This document shows, piece by piece, positions 32,221-44,300 of a stretch of DNA of 64,000 nt; within the stretch, counting starts at the first letter, position 1; the number at the start of each line of letters is the position of its first letter. Source of the DNA: Cherax quadricarinatus (taxonomy: Eukaryota; Arthropoda; Malacostraca; Decapoda; Parastacidae); assembly GCF_038502225.1 (NCBI RefSeq), contig NC_091312.1:33856023-33920022 (forward strand), in the 5' to 3' direction. Below the pieces are notes generated by a model. That model searched no databases. It saw only the letters and a program-made list of their open reading frames with translations, and was not told the origin of the DNA. The position numbers and the translations under genes were made by a program.

Positions 32221-32745
32221 ACTCCACCACCGTTGGTAAGACACATATGCAACAGTTAAGCATCTTTATTCCGAAACGTTTCGCCTACTGTTGTCTTCTG
32301 TTGCAGTGTCTGAGATACTGCAACAGAATGGTATCTTGGTAGAGAACGGAAAAAAACTTGGACAACTTTTTCAAGTGAGGAGGGATAGATTTGAGAGGAA
32401 CCTGCCCTCTCAATGATTACTTTTCCTCCACTAGTGAACTACATCTCATATTCTGACAGTGTATAAGTCTGCATATTGTCATTTCAACTTCACATTGCTT
32501 CAGTATATGTAACAAAACTCTTCTCCAGGCTGAGGAACTGACCACCTCTCAACTGCGTCTTCAAGGGTGATGGACTGATTACATCGTCTTCGAATCTCTA
32601 CTGCTTCTGCTAACTCTTCTGTACTCGACTGAAGAAGCCTACTGAGTAGTCGAAACGTTTCGAAATAAAGATACCTAACAGTTACACATGTGTCTTACCA
32701 ACCTGTCAGTATTGTATACCATTTTAATATTCACTCCACCACCGT
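32221..32745 (+). mobile_element. Penelope-derived element P2 with 13-bp target duplication
   Basis: actccaccaccgt occurs at 32221-32233 and 32733-32745. The left end (ggtaagacacatatgcaac, then a motif reading GAAACG inversely) and right end (gttacacatgtgtcttacc) are inverse terminal repeats of about 70 bp. A 36-bp extension with tgtcagtattgtatacc lies on the right only, the mirror of P1. Inside, ggctgaggaactgaccacc and gggtgatggactgattac resemble the P1 arm (ggctgagggactgattacc). There is no protein remnant. Confidence 0.78.
32625..32663 (+). ncRNA. Hammerhead ribozyme candidate in P2
   Basis: Stem I TCGA (32625-32628) pairs with TCGA (32660-32663). The core CTGAAGA is exact at 32629-32635, followed by an extra A. 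Stem II GCCTAC/GTAGTC has five of six pairs with a TGA loop (the left arm implies a perfect GTAGGC partner). GAAA at 32652-32655 is exact, followed by CGTT and a GUU-type site. Stem III is the palindrome AACGTT, so a dimeric form is likely. An aataaa hexamer follows at 32664. Confidence 0.55.
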
Positions 32746-32749
32746 ACAC

Positions 32750-33117
32750 GTGTAAAAACTAGAAAAAGTCCAGAGATTCGCTAAAGGAATTCAATTTTAC
32801 ATCACTTAAAAAAGAAAGCCAGAGAAGGAGAAATATATAATCAAACGTACAAAGCACTAAGTGACCTATAGAGAAGAAAGAGGTGGACTGTTGGACATGA
32901 GATCGCGTGCGAGTGAGCATAGACACAAGTTGTTGGCACAGGGATGGTAAGTAAAACGACCTGGTTGATGTAGTAGTTGAAGCAGATTATATACATTTTA
33001 ATTTAGGTCTTGAAGGCCAGAAATTGAGAGTGATCGTTTATTAGTAACTGACAGGCGGGGCTAGGATCTGAGAATCGACCCCCGCAGGTACAGCTAGGTG
33101 AGTACAAGCAGGCGAGT
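32750..33117 (+). pseudogene. Ancient LINE-B-like 3' portion
   Basis: Decayed equivalents of VQRFA, of a YKALSDL-like segment, and of DVVVEADYIHFN are readable across frames. The end, at about 33060-33117, has ggggctaggatc, cgacccccgcagg and taggtgagtac, i.e. a LINE-B-type terminus. It is older than the copies to its right. Confidence 0.6.
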
Positions 33118-33155
33118 ACGTACGTATGCGCGCGCACGCACGCACACGCACGCGC

Positions 33156-33230
<75 letters not shown>
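33118..33230. repeat. (CA)n with CG-rich start
   Basis: gcgcgcacgcacgcacacg then about 70 bp of CA. It joins the older LINE-B-type 3' end to a 5'-truncated LINE-B copy. Confidence 0.97.
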
Positions 33231-33231
<1 letters not shown>

Positions 33232-34027
33232 CAATTGGCTCCTGGAGTTCAATCCCACCAAGTGCAAAGTCATGAAGATTGGGGAAGGGCAAAGAAGACC
33301 GCAGACGGAGTACAGTCTAGGGGGCCAGAGACTACAAACCTCACTCAAGGAAAAAGATCTTGGGGTGAGTATAACACCAGGCATATCTCCTGAAGCGCAC
33401 ATCAACCAAATAACTGCTGCAGTATATGGGCGCCTAGCAAACCTCAGAACAGCATTCCAACATCTTAATAAGGAATCATTCAGGACCCTGTACACCGTGT
33501 ATGTTAGGCCCATATTGGAGTATGCGGCACCAGTTTGGAACCCACACCTAACCAAGCACGTAAAGAAACTAGAGAAAGTGCAAAGGTTTGCAACAAGACT
33601 AGTCCCAGAGCTAAGAGGTATGTCCTACGAGGAGAGGTTAAGGGAAATCAACCTGACGACACTGGAGGACAGGAGAGATAGGGGGGACATGATAACGACA
33701 TACAAAATACTGAGAGGAATTGACAAGGTGGACAAAGACAGGATGTTCCAGAGATTGGACACAGTAACAAGGGGACACAGTTGGAAGCTGAAGACACAGA
33801 TGAATCACAGGGATGTTAGGAAGTATTTCTTCAGCCACAGAGTAGTCAGTAAGTGGAATAGTTTGGGAAGCGATGTAGTGGAGGCAGGATCCATACATAG
33901 CTTTAAGCAGAGGTATGATAAAGCTCACGGCTCAGGGAGAGTGACCTAGTAGCGATCAGTGAAGAGGCGGGGCCAGGAGCTCGGACTCGACCCCCGCAAC
34001 CTCAACTAGGTGAGTACAACTAGGTGA
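33231..34027 (+). pseudogene. LINE-B copy, C-terminal part of RT ORF
   Basis: The open frame from NWLLEFNPTKCKVMKIGEG to the stop at 33949 covers the C-terminal third: HINQITAAVYGRLANLR, YTVYVRPILEYAAPVWNPHL, QRFATRLVPELRGMSYEE and FSHRVVSKWNSLG. The catalytic part is absent through 5' truncation at (CA)n. Upstream in-frame THTHTH residues are translated microsatellite. The 3' end has two copies of aactaggtgagtac and then CA-type repeats. Confidence 0.88.
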
Positions 34028-34080
34028 GTACACATACACACACATACACACATACACACACACATACACACACACACACT
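34028..34080. repeat. (CA)/(CATA) tract between LINE-B copies
   Basis: cacatacacacacatac-type repeat, ending exactly where the next LINE-B sequence (ctgcaatggatcagag) begins. Confidence 0.95.
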
Positions 34081-35155
34081 GCAATGGATCAGAGAATACC
34101 TGACAGGGAGGCAACAACGAGTCATGGTACGTAATGATGTATCACAGTGGGCACCTGTGACGAGCGGGGTCCCACAGGGGTCGGTCCTAGGACCAGTGCT
34201 ATTTTTGGTATATGTGAACGACATGACGGAAGGGTTAGACTCAGAAGTGTCCCTGTTTGCAGATGATGTGAAGTTAATGAGGAGAATTAAATCTGATGAG
34301 GACCAGGCAGGACTTCAAAGAGACCTGGACAGACTGGACACCTGGTCCAGCAAATGGCTTCTCGAATTTAATCCTGCCAAATGCAAAGTCATGAAGATGG
34401 GGGAGGGGCACAGAAGACCACAGACAGAGTATAGGCTAGGTGGCCAAAGACTGCAAACCTCACTCAAGGAGAAAGATCTTGGGGTGAGTATAACACCGAG
34501 CATGTCTCCGGAAGCACACATCAATCAGATAACTGCTGCAGCATATGGGCGCCTGGCAAACCTGAGAACAGCATTCCGATACCTTAGTAAGGAATCATTC
34601 AAGACACTGTACACCGTGTATGTCAGGCCCATACTGGAGTATGCAGCACCTGTTTGGAACCCGCACTTGATAAAGCACGTCAGGAAACTAGAGAAAGTAC
34701 AAAGGTTTGCGACAAGGTTAGTTCCAGAGCTAAGGGGAATGTCCTATGAAGAAAGATTAAGGGAAATCGGCCTGACCTCACTGGAGGACAGGAGGGTCAG
34801 GGAAGACATGATAACGACATATAAAATACTGCGTGGAATAGACAAGGTGGACAAAGACAGGATGTTCCAGGGAGGGGACACAGAAACAAGAGGCCACAAT
34901 TGGAAGTTGAAGACACAAATGAGTCAGAGAGATAGTAGGAAGTATTTCTTCAGTCATAGAGTTGTAAGGCAGTGGAATAGCCTAGAAAATGACGTAGTGG
35001 AGGCAGGAACCATACACAGTTTTAAGACGAGGTTTGATAAAGCTCATGGAGCGGGGAGAGAGAGGGCCTAGTAGCAACCGGTGAAGAGGCGGGGCCAGGA
35101 GCTAGGACTCGACCCCTGCAACCACAAATAGGTGAGTACAAATAGGTGAGTGAGT
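34081..35155 (+). pseudogene. LINE-B copy with 315-residue open frame
   Basis: Begins at QWIREYLTGRQQRVMVR, immediately after (CA)n. The frame from 34124 to 35071 is uninterrupted: GVPQGSVLGPVLFLVYVNDM, SLFADDVKLMRR (FADD kept), CKVMKMGEG, HINQITAAAYGRLANLR, TVYVRPILEYAAPVWNPHL and FSHRVVRQWNSLE. Fingers-domain motifs and the endonuclease are missing through 5' truncation. The 3' end has accacaaataggtgagtac followed by a second, shorter copy and CA repeats. Confidence 0.9.
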
Positions 35156-35188
35156 ACACACATACACATACACACATACACATACACA

Positions 35189-35237
<49 letters not shown>

Positions 35238-35479
35238 ATACACACACACACACCCAGGAGCTGAGTCTCGACCCCTGCAACCACAATTAGGTGAGTACAC
35301 ACATACACACATACACATACACATACACACACTCACACATACACACACACACACACATACATACACACATACACATACACACACATACACATACATATAC
35401 ATACATATAGACATACACACACATACATATACACACACATACACACACACACATACACACATACACACATACATACACA

Positions 35480-35520
<41 letters not shown>

Positions 35521-35537
35521 ACATATACACATACACA

Positions 35538-35580
<43 letters not shown>
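35156..35580 (+). repeat. (CA)n/(CATA)n with an embedded 47-bp LINE-B stub
   Basis: About 375 bp of CA and CATA repeats. At 35253-35300 it is interrupted by ccaggagctgagtctcga, a ctgcaacc block and attaggtgagtac, a bare LINE-B 3' end. Confidence 0.95.
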
Positions 35581-35583
<3 letters not shown>

Positions 35584-38383
35584 TGCCATCTTTCCAACGG
35601 GATACCAAATCCTGAGGAAAGACAGAGGGAACAGGGGGGGGTGGAGGAGTGGCATTGCTGATCAAAAATCGCTGGAATTTTGATGAGCTGGAGAGAGGAG
35701 ACAGCGGAGAAGAAAGTGATTACATAGCGGGAACGCTTCACTCTGGAGGTCCCAAGGTGGTAATAGCAGTGATGTATAACCCACCGCAGAACAGCAGGAG
35801 GCCAAGGCAAGAGTACGACGAGAGCAATAGAGCGATGGTTGACACACTGGCTAGAGTGACCAGAAGAGCTCATGCATGCAGGGCAAAGCTCCTGATCATG
35901 GGTGACTTTAACCACAAGGAGATCGATTGGGAGAACTTGGACCCACATGGGGGCCAAGATACATGGAGGGCTAAGATGATGGAGGTGGTACTGGAAAACT
36001 TCATGTGCCAACACGTAAGGGACACTACAAGAGAGAGAGGAGAGGATGAACCAGCAAGGCTGGACTTAGTATTCACCTTGAGTAGTGCAGATATCGAGGA
36101 CATCACATATGAAAGACCCCTTGGGGCCAGTGACCATGTGGTTCTAAGCTTCGAATACACAGTAGAGCTACAAGTGGAGGGAGAAGCAGGAAGGCCAGGC
36201 CGAATGAAACTAAACTACAAGAAAGGGGACTACATAGGAATGAGGAACTTCCTGAACGGGGTTCAGTGGGACAGAGAACTGGCAGGGAAGCCAGTTAATG
36301 AGATGATGGAATATGTAGCAACAAAATGCAAGGAGGCTGAGGAGAGGTTTGTACCCAAGGGTAACAGGAATAATGAAAAAGCTAGGATGAGCCCATGATT
36401 TACCCAAAGGTGCAGGGAGGCAAAAACCAAGTGTGCTAGGGAATGGAAGAAATATAGAAGGCAAAGGACCCAGGAGAATAAGGAGAGCAGTCGTAGAGCC
36501 AGAAACGAATATGCACAGATAAGAAGGGAGGCCCAAAGACAATATGAAAATGACATAGCAGCGAAAGCCAAATCTGACCCGAAACTGTTGTACAGCCACA
36601 TCAGGAGGAAAACAACAGTCAAGGACCAGGTAATCAGGCTAAGGAAGGAAGGAGGAGAGACAACAAGAAATGACCGTGAAGTATGTGAGGAACTCAACAA
36701 GAGATTCAAAGAAGTGTTCACAGAGGAGACAGAAGGGGCTCCAGAAAGACGGAGAGGTAGGGCACACCACCATGTGCTGGACACAGTGCACACAACCGAG
36801 GAAGAAGTGAAGAGGCTTCTGAGTGAGCTAGATACCTCAAAGGCAATGGGGCCAGATAACATCTCCCCATGGGTATTGAGAGAGGGAGCAGAGGTGCTAT
36901 GTGTACCCCTAACAACAATATTCAATACATCTATCGAAACAGGGAGATTGCCTGAGGCATGGAAGACAGCAAATGTAGTCCCAATCTTTAAAAAAGGAGA
37001 CAGACATGAAGCATTAAACTACAGACCAGTGTCACTGACATGTATAGTATGCAAAATCATGGAGAAGATTATCAGGAGAAGAGTGGTGGAACACCTAGAA
37101 AGGAACGATCTCATCAACAGCAGCCAACATGGTTTCACGGACGGGAAATCCTGTGTCACAAACCTACTGGAGTTCTATGACATGGTGACAGCAGTAAGAC
37201 AAGAGAGAGAGGGGTGGGTGGATTGCATTTTCTTGGACTGCAAGAAGGCGTTTGACACAGTTCCACACAAGAGATTGGTGCAAAAACTGGAGGACCAAGC
37301 AGGGATAACAGGGAAGGCACTACAATGGATCAGGGAATACTTGACAGGAAGACAGCAGCGAGTCATGGTACGTGGCGAGGTGTCAGAGTGGGCACCTGTG
37401 ACCAGCGGGGTCCCACAGGGGTCAGTCCTAGGACCAGTGCTGTTTCTGGTATTTGTGAACATGACGGAAGGAATAGACTCTGAGGTGTCCCTGTTTGCAG
37501 ATGACGTGAAGTTGATGAGAAGAATTCACTCGATCGAAGACCAGGCAGAACTACAAAGGGATCTGGACAGGCTGCAGACCTGGTCCAGCAATTGGCTCCT
37601 GGAGTTCAATCCCACCAAGTGCAAAGTCATGAAGATTGGGGAAGGGCAAAGAAGACCGCAGACGGAGTACAGTCTAGGGGGCCAGAGACTACAAACCTCA
37701 CTCAAGTAAAAAGATCTTGGGGTGAGTATAACACCAGGCACATCTCCTGAAGCGCACATCAACCAAATTACTGCTGCAGTATATGGGCGCCATGCAAACC
37801 TCAGAACAGCATTCCGACATCTTAATAAGGAATCATTCAGGACCCTGTACACTGTGTACGTTAGGCCCATATTGGAGTATGCGGCACCAGTTTGGAACCC
37901 ACACCTAGCCAAGCACGTAAAGAAACTAGAGAAAGTGCAAAGGTTTGCAACAAGACTAGTCCCAGAGCTAAGAGGTATGTCCTACGAGGAGAGGTTAAGG
38001 GAAATCAACCTGACGACACTGGAGGACAGGAGAGATAGGGGGGACATGATAACGACATACAAAATACTGAGAGGAATTGACAAGGTGGACAAAGACAGGA
38101 TGTTCCAGAGATTGGACACAGTAACAAGGGGACACAGTTGGAAGCTGAAGACACAGATGAATCACAGGGATGTTAGGAAGTATTTCTTCAGCCACAGAGT
38201 AGTCAGTAAGTGGAATAGTTTGGGAAGTGATGTAGTGGAGGCAGGATCCATACATAGCTTTAAGCAGAGGTATGATAAAGCTCACTGCTCAGGGAGAGTG
38301 ACCTAGTAGCGATCAGTGAAGAGGCGGGGCCAGGAGCTCGGACTCGACCCCCGCAACCTCAACTAGGTGAGTACAACTAGGTG

Positions 38384-38385
<2 letters not shown>
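35581..38385 (+). pseudogene. LINE-B copy, near complete ORF2
   Basis: The longest LINE-B copy. Endonuclease part (35600-36398): GGVALLIKNRW, VIAVMYNPP, LLIMGDFNHKEIDW (GDFN), RLDLVFT and LGASDHVVLSF (SDH). A premature stop at 36397 splits it from a linker (KLLYSHIRRKTT). The reverse transcriptase follows at 36588-37709: GPDNISPWVLREG, AWKTANVVPIFKKGDR, NYRPVSLTCIVCKIMEKII, SSQHGFTDGKSCVTNLLEFY, DCKKAFDTVPHKRLVQKL, GVPQGSVLGPVLFLVF and SLFADDVKLM. A second stop near 37708 precedes the C-terminal region (37722-38306, to FSHRVVSKWNSLG). One codon is missing before MTEG relative to sister copies. The N-terminus of the endonuclease is lost at the (CA)n junction. Two stops make it defective. It defines the family as an APE-type LINE of the jockey/CR1/L2 group. 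Confidence 0.9.
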
Positions 38386-38426
<41 letters not shown>

Positions 38427-38480
38427 CACACATACACACACACACACACACACACGTACACACACACACACAAACAAACA
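38386..38480. repeat. (CA)n after LINE-B
   Basis: CA repeats with small interruptions following two aactaggtgagtac termini. Confidence 0.96.
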
Positions 38481-38639
38481 AAAACGTCCCCCTCAGGAAG
38501 CTTATAATGACAAATTTTCCAGCTGTTTACCATTAGTCACTTCCTCAATTGCAGATCACAATTAGTGGCAAATAAACACGAACAAAGTATATCAACAACA
38601 TTCATTGCAATGAATGAAAATATCATAAAACAAGAAGGA

Positions 38640-38815
38640 CTGAGTTTAAGACAGATGAACAACAGGGAGACAACACTTCTTCGACCTCAAAGTGACTATA
38701 AAGTAAAATGACTAAAGTGGAGGAGGAAGTCTTCATACACAGGTTTAAGACTAGGCATGATCGTGTGTATTACTAGAGTTCGAAAACTACAAGTAGGTAC
38801 GTACAAACAGGCAAG
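38640..38815 (+). pseudogene. Ancient LINE-B-like 3' end
   Basis: Decayed counterparts of the LKTQMNHRDVRKYF region and of HRFKTRHD are visible, followed by aactacaagtaggtacgtac, a mutated LINE-B terminus. Confidence 0.5.
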
Positions 38816-39062
38816 TGATGAAGTCGAAAACAACGACAAAGGCGAAGACGAAGACAAGAACGACAATGAAGTCGACAACGAAGATGGTGACAAACACAAT
38901 TATCAAACTGACGAGAGGGAAGAGAACGACAGAGACTAAAAACAATAACAAATACCAAAAGAGACAACAGCAGAGAACCTCCCAGATTAAATGACTGAAC
39001 CAAGCTGTAGCGCACCTGTCACCGGCGTCCCCATACATAAATTTGTTTCTTACAAACACTAG

Positions 39063-39065
<3 letters not shown>

Positions 39066-39155
<90 letters not shown>
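39066..39155. repeat. (AT)n microsatellite
   Basis: About 90 bp of AT dinucleotides. Confidence 0.98.
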
Positions 39156-39160
<5 letters not shown>

Positions 39161-39267
39161 CAATGATGATTAAAAGATTAAAAGCTCGTGGCTACACAAA
39201 CAACAGGCGGCCAAACTGTGATTGTATTTACAAAAGTTGAGTTGAATCACATGTAAGAAACAACATG

Positions 39268-39493
39268 AGACTGTATTAATATTGGGAGTATTATCGACAA
39301 TATGTTAAGTAAAAGGACACAAATACGACTAATGTGACATCTTATTGTGTCAACTTCTTGCTCTAAGGGAGCTTTGTCAAGCCGTTACGGCCGTAACAGC
39401 TTGACAAAGCTCCTGGAGAGCGAAACGTTGCCACAATAAAATGTCACATTAGTCGCATTTGTGTCCTTTTACTTAACATAAGACTGATATTAA
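39268..39493 (-). mobile_element. Small palindromic Penelope-derived element
   Basis: Arms at about 39302-39385 and 39392-39478 are inverses (aagtaaaaggacacaaa, taatgtgacat, gagctttgtcaagc). The centre is taacggccgtta-like. An extension with tcgacaatatg lies on the left only. agactgtattaa before it and agactgatattaa after it look like a slightly diverged target duplication. The right arm carries TTGACAAA, GCTC-CTGGA-GAGC, GAAACGTT and, downstream, aataaa. Confidence 0.7.
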
Positions 39494-39614
39494 GGGTGGT
39501 AATGAAGCACGTACTCAAGCGAAGGTTGGAACCTCCTGCTGTACACATTATGCTATGAAGAAAGAAATAAAACCGTTCTTGCATGATAGAAGGACCAGAG
39601 ATGAGAAAAGTTTG

Positions 39615-39660
39615 TCAATAAAGCTAGAGATCCTTAACCTAACCTTGTCAAACTCTGTGT
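39615..39660 (+). mobile_element. LINE-C 3'-end stub
   Basis: tcaataaagctagagatcc then ttaacc and cttgtcaaactctgtg match the last 45 bp of the LINE-C 3' region in the opposite orientation. Confidence 0.65.
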
Positions 39661-39727
39661 CAAGAAAAATGATAGGAAAATATCACAGTAATATCAACGA
39701 GGAAACCGAAAAGGTAATTTTATGTTA

Positions 39728-41310
39728 AGGACCTCACCCACACCCAGGACCTCACCCACACCCAGGACCTCACCCACACCCAGGACCTCACCCACACCCA
39801 GGACCTCACCCACACCCAGGACCTCACCCACACCCAGGACCACACCCACACCCAGGACCTTACCCCACACCCAGGACCTCACCCACACCCAGGACCTCAC
39901 CCACACCCAGGACCTCACCCACACCCAGGACCACACCCACACCCAGGACCTCACCCACACCCAGGACCTCACCCACACCCAGGACCACACCCACACCCAG
40001 GACCTTACCCCACACCCAGGACCTCACCCACACCCAGGACCTCACCAACACCCATGACATCACCCACACCCAGGACCTCACCCACACCCAGGACCTCACC
40101 CACACCCAGGACCTCACCCACACCCAGGACCTCACCCACACCCAGGACCTCACCCACACCCAGGACCTCACCCACACCCAGGACCTCACCCACACCCAGG
40201 ACCTCACCCACACCCAGGACCACACCCACACCCAGGACCTCACCCACACCCAGGACCTCACCCACACCCAGGACCTTACCCCACACCCAGGACCTCACCC
40301 ACACCCAGGACCTCACCCACACCCATGACCTCACCCACACCCAGGACCTCACCCACACCCAGGACCTCACCCACACCCAGGACCTCACCCACACCCATGA
40401 CCTCACCCACACCCAGGACCTCACCCACACCCAGGACCTCACCCACACCTAGGACCTCACCCACACCCATGACCTCACCCACACCCAGGACCACACCCAC
40501 ACCCAGGACCTCACCCACAAACAGGACTTCACCCACACCCAGGACCTCACCCACACCCAGGACCTCACCCACACCCAGGACCTCACCCACACCCAGGACC
40601 TCACCCACACCCAGGACCGCACCCCCACCCAGGACCTCACCCACACCCAGGACCTCACCCACACCCAGGACCACATCCACACCCAGGACCTCACCCACAC
40701 CCAGGACCTCACCCACACCCAGGACCACACCCACACCCAGGACCACACCCAGGACCTTACCCACACCCAGGACCTCACCCACACCCAGGACCTAACCCAC
40801 ACCCAGGACCTCACCCACACCCAGGACCTTACCCACACCCAGGACCTCACCCACACCCAGGACCTCACCCACACCCAGGACCTCACCCACACCCAGGACC
40901 TTACCCACACCCAGGACCACACCCACACCCAGGACCTTACCCACACCCAGGACCACACTCACACCCAGGACCTCACCCACACCCAGGACCTCACCCACAC
41001 CCAGGACATCACCCACACCCAGGACCACACCCACACCCAGGACCTCACCCACAACCAGGACTTCACCCACACCCAGGACTTCACCCACACCCAGGACCTC
41101 ACCCACATCCAGGACCTCACCCACACCCAGGACTTCACCCACACCCAGGACCTCACCCACACCCAGGACCTCACCCACACCCAGGACCTCACTCGCACCC
41201 AGGACCTCACCCACACCCAGGACTTCACCCACACCCAGGACCTCACTCGCACCCAGGACCTCACCCACACCCAGGACTTCACCCACACCCAGGACCTCAC
41301 CCACCCAGGG
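39728..41310. repeat. Minisatellite, 18-bp unit
   Basis: About 88 tandem copies of acccacacccaggacctc with scattered changes. Because 18 is a multiple of three and the unit lacks stops, all strands give long open frames (SPTPRT, VGEVLG and similar). These are shadows of the repeat. Confidence 0.98.
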
Positions 41311-42310
41311 TCTAGCACTTCGGGTCTCGCTGTTCACAGTCAATATAATTTTGTCATTATTGCTATTACACAGAGACAGTGCGATGTCCTCCCACCTAGC
41401 TATTAGCTCCATATATTCTTCTCTTTCTCCACTCCTCCTATCCCAAGCTTCTCCCTGCATTCTTCCCACCCGAAGTCTATCACTCCATTCCTCCTACTCC
41501 CAAACCTCACCCTCCATCACTTGTTTTATTTCAGCGCTTTCTTAAACATCTAACCCACCACACAAGAGCCAAGAATCGACCACTGTAACTTCAAATAGGC
41601 AAGTGCATCTCCCCTCTCCCTCCCTCATGCCAGGACTCAACTCCACCCAAATTCCTACCCCGCATCCCATCTCCCTCGTCTTTCTACTTACACATTCCAT
41701 CATTCCACAACTCCAACGACTACTTTTCCACCCTTATTATCAGCTTCAGCAACTACCACACCTACACCTAATACCCCATCACCCCCCTCCTCTCTAATAC
41801 ACACCCTCAGTGCTCATATACCCCTCACTACCCATCATCCCCCCATCCCACCACCCATCAACTCCATCACCTACTCCACCCCCACCACCCCCGCTCTACC
41901 ACAAGCGTCAAGGGTGAGGGGCGTTGTCTGGTAATCACAAATATGAGCGTCACACAATTTGCTGGTTCTGCTACTATCCAGATTACTCCTCTCTGGCCCT
42001 TTGCTCCCCCCCCCATAAACCACCGCAACTCTGTATTTACATGACTGTTCAAATGCACAGTTATGCCACTGTGTAGTCCCACTGCATAACCCTCCGTCAC
42101 CTCTCTCCCACCCCTCCCCGTCTTCTCCCTTGCTCTGTCCTTTCCTCCCTCCGCCTGTTGCCATTGATGTACCCAGGTAAAGGCTGCACGCTAGTTCTGC
42201 GTATTGTAAGATGAACCTGTCATATGGTGGGTACAAAGCTTCAGAGATTCTTTACTGATAATCCTCAAGGCTGTTCCCTCGATACGCCAGCTTTGCGCAG
42301 ACTCCTGTAG
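41311..42310. other. C-rich region with a LINE-B terminus relic
   Basis: Strongly pyrimidine-rich on the plus strand. At 41565-41610 aagagccaagaatcgaccac, then gtaacttcaaataggcaagtg, is a mutated LINE-B 3' end. No gene was recognised elsewhere. Confidence 0.5.
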
Positions 42311-42319
42311 TTCTACTGT

Positions 42320-44300
42320 GATATGTTCAGTGTGATGTTCACTCAAGGTCTTTGTGTTCATAGACGTTTATATACAGTCTCCGACCTTCCCCTCCATTCA
42401 TTCCTGTTTTCGGCTTCATCTCAGTAACTGTCATCGTCGGTTGCCTATCAATTCCTCTTAAACTTTTTTTAGGTCATAATTTCTTCCCAAGATATTCTCT
42501 GCACACAGTCTTCAGCTTCTGTTCTTTCACTCTCTCCTCATACAACATTCTTCTCATTTATGTGACTTGTATTTTTGCAGACATGCAGACATTAGAGCTT
42601 TAATTTGGAAGATTGAACCTAAACCAATTCTTGGGTTGAATGGCTTAAACAAGTTTACCATTTCTCATAAATTATACTAATTATAAGCTTGGTCCACACA
42701 CTGCATGGTGGGTTGCCTAAGCTTAATGCTTTATGTGTACTTCCGGTTACATGTCTGGTGTCATGCTGCCATATCCTTTTCTTTTACTTATATTTGTATC
42801 TTCTGACTTTATAAAATGTATTGATTTAAGTGTTTCCTTTCCTTCTCCAGTCTGCATGACCTTCCATCTATTTAAACTTCAGAAGCTCCTAGTTGAACTG
42901 TGTCTACAGCCTCGCCCTTTCTCTTCCTTCATCAGTTTTACATCAGCAGAGATTGAAGATTCTTTCCTAGTAGATCATTTACATGTAGTAGTAGCAGTCC
43001 TGGTACTGATCCTTATGGAACCCCACTGACTACACTCTTCATCCTCGTGTCTCATTCCTTTTTGTTACTCTGCGCTTTATCTTTCACGTACTTTTGACCC
43101 AGTGGTACACTTTTGTCTTTTATCCCTGAATATTCAAGTTTTAATTAGTCTTAGGTGGAATAAATATAGTGAATTAATTCGTAAAGTACCAGAGGGAGCA
43201 CTCTAACCCGGCCATTCTTATTTGCTTTTAGTAATATAAAACTTCCATAAGTTTGTACGACAAGTTTCATCATGTCACTTAATTGTGAGAACAACAAATC
43301 GTTGAGTAGACATTAATTCAATAAATTTTCATATTAGTGAGAAAGTGAGAAACTCACACAAGACCAGAAACTTACATGTGTCAGGTGGGAGAAGATAAGT
43401 GGAGTGCTACTGAAAGTACGAACGCTAGAGCATAGGTGGCGCTGACATGCAGTCACCCCTGGATTAACGGAGGGAGGGACGAAAGAAATGGGCCCGTCTT
43501 GAAAATAGCTAAAACACAGACCTAATCTGGTTAATTAAGTGCGTTCCAGCATTGTCAGGTCTTGCTGCTATGGCTGCCCAACACCCACTCCTGATTAACA
43601 TAATCAAATAAAATTTTTTTTTTTTACTGAATGCACAATAAATTTCACTAAATTGCTAGACATAATAGCTAGTAGGAGAAGAGAATTCTTTGGCGGGCCG
43701 GATATGGTCCATGGGATGCTCTAGTACTCTTTACAGTTCACTTCCTCCTTGTCTCCTACTTATATACAATGATTACCGTGACTTTTTTTCCAGCTCTTAC
43801 ATCCGCCCCGTTCAGAGACTGTGCCACAAAGTAATTAGTATTTTCATTACGTCTTCCTTTGCTGTGATTTAAGTTGCTGCTGGTAACCTGACTCCTCAGC
43901 GTGTAGGTAGATATCCATATTATTCTCTGAAAACTTCCATGAATCTTCTGTTAAGTTCTTTGCATACTACTCTGCATCATCCATGAGTGCTCATGAATCT
44001 TTCTTCAGCTTTATATCGCGAAACTTTAATCTTTCTTCTCTTGTTGCTGTGAATTTAGGATATGTTTTGGCGTTCAATGTTATATCATTTCCCAGCTGTC
44101 TTTCAGCCTTTCATACCCTAGCATAATCTACCGACTGGCATTAATAATGTCTTGTCTCATGGGTCTGTTTTATCTACTCCTGAACCATTTATGGAGTTCA
44201 CCTCGACCACTTCCTCGTCCAGCTCAGTCCACTTAATTACAAACTAAGTATATTCTAGTCTCTTTGTGAACCATCTAAAAGCATGTTGAAGGTTTATTAA
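42320..44300 (-). pseudogene. Very old LINE-B-related relic
   Basis: On the minus strand the order of decayed blocks parallels LINE-B: a region with cttcc and catacaacattcttctc-type homology (C-terminal), then the inverse of tccggttacatgtctggtg, cttccttctccagtctgcatgacc, gaagctcctagttgaactgtg, tttacatcagcagagattg and ggtactgatccttatggaacccc (about 42740-43025). The last corresponds to the PQGSVLGP block. Similarity beyond 43.1 kb is weak. It has no open frame. Confidence 0.5.

Noticed and set aside
35022..36014. 330-codon Cys/Val-rich protein on the minus strand
   Set aside because: The C/V portion is (GT)n translated, and the rest is antisense to LINE-B.
39722..41469. Overlapping Pro/Thr-rich and Val/Gly-rich proteins
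   Set aside because: They are translations of an 18-bp tandem unit in different frames and strands.
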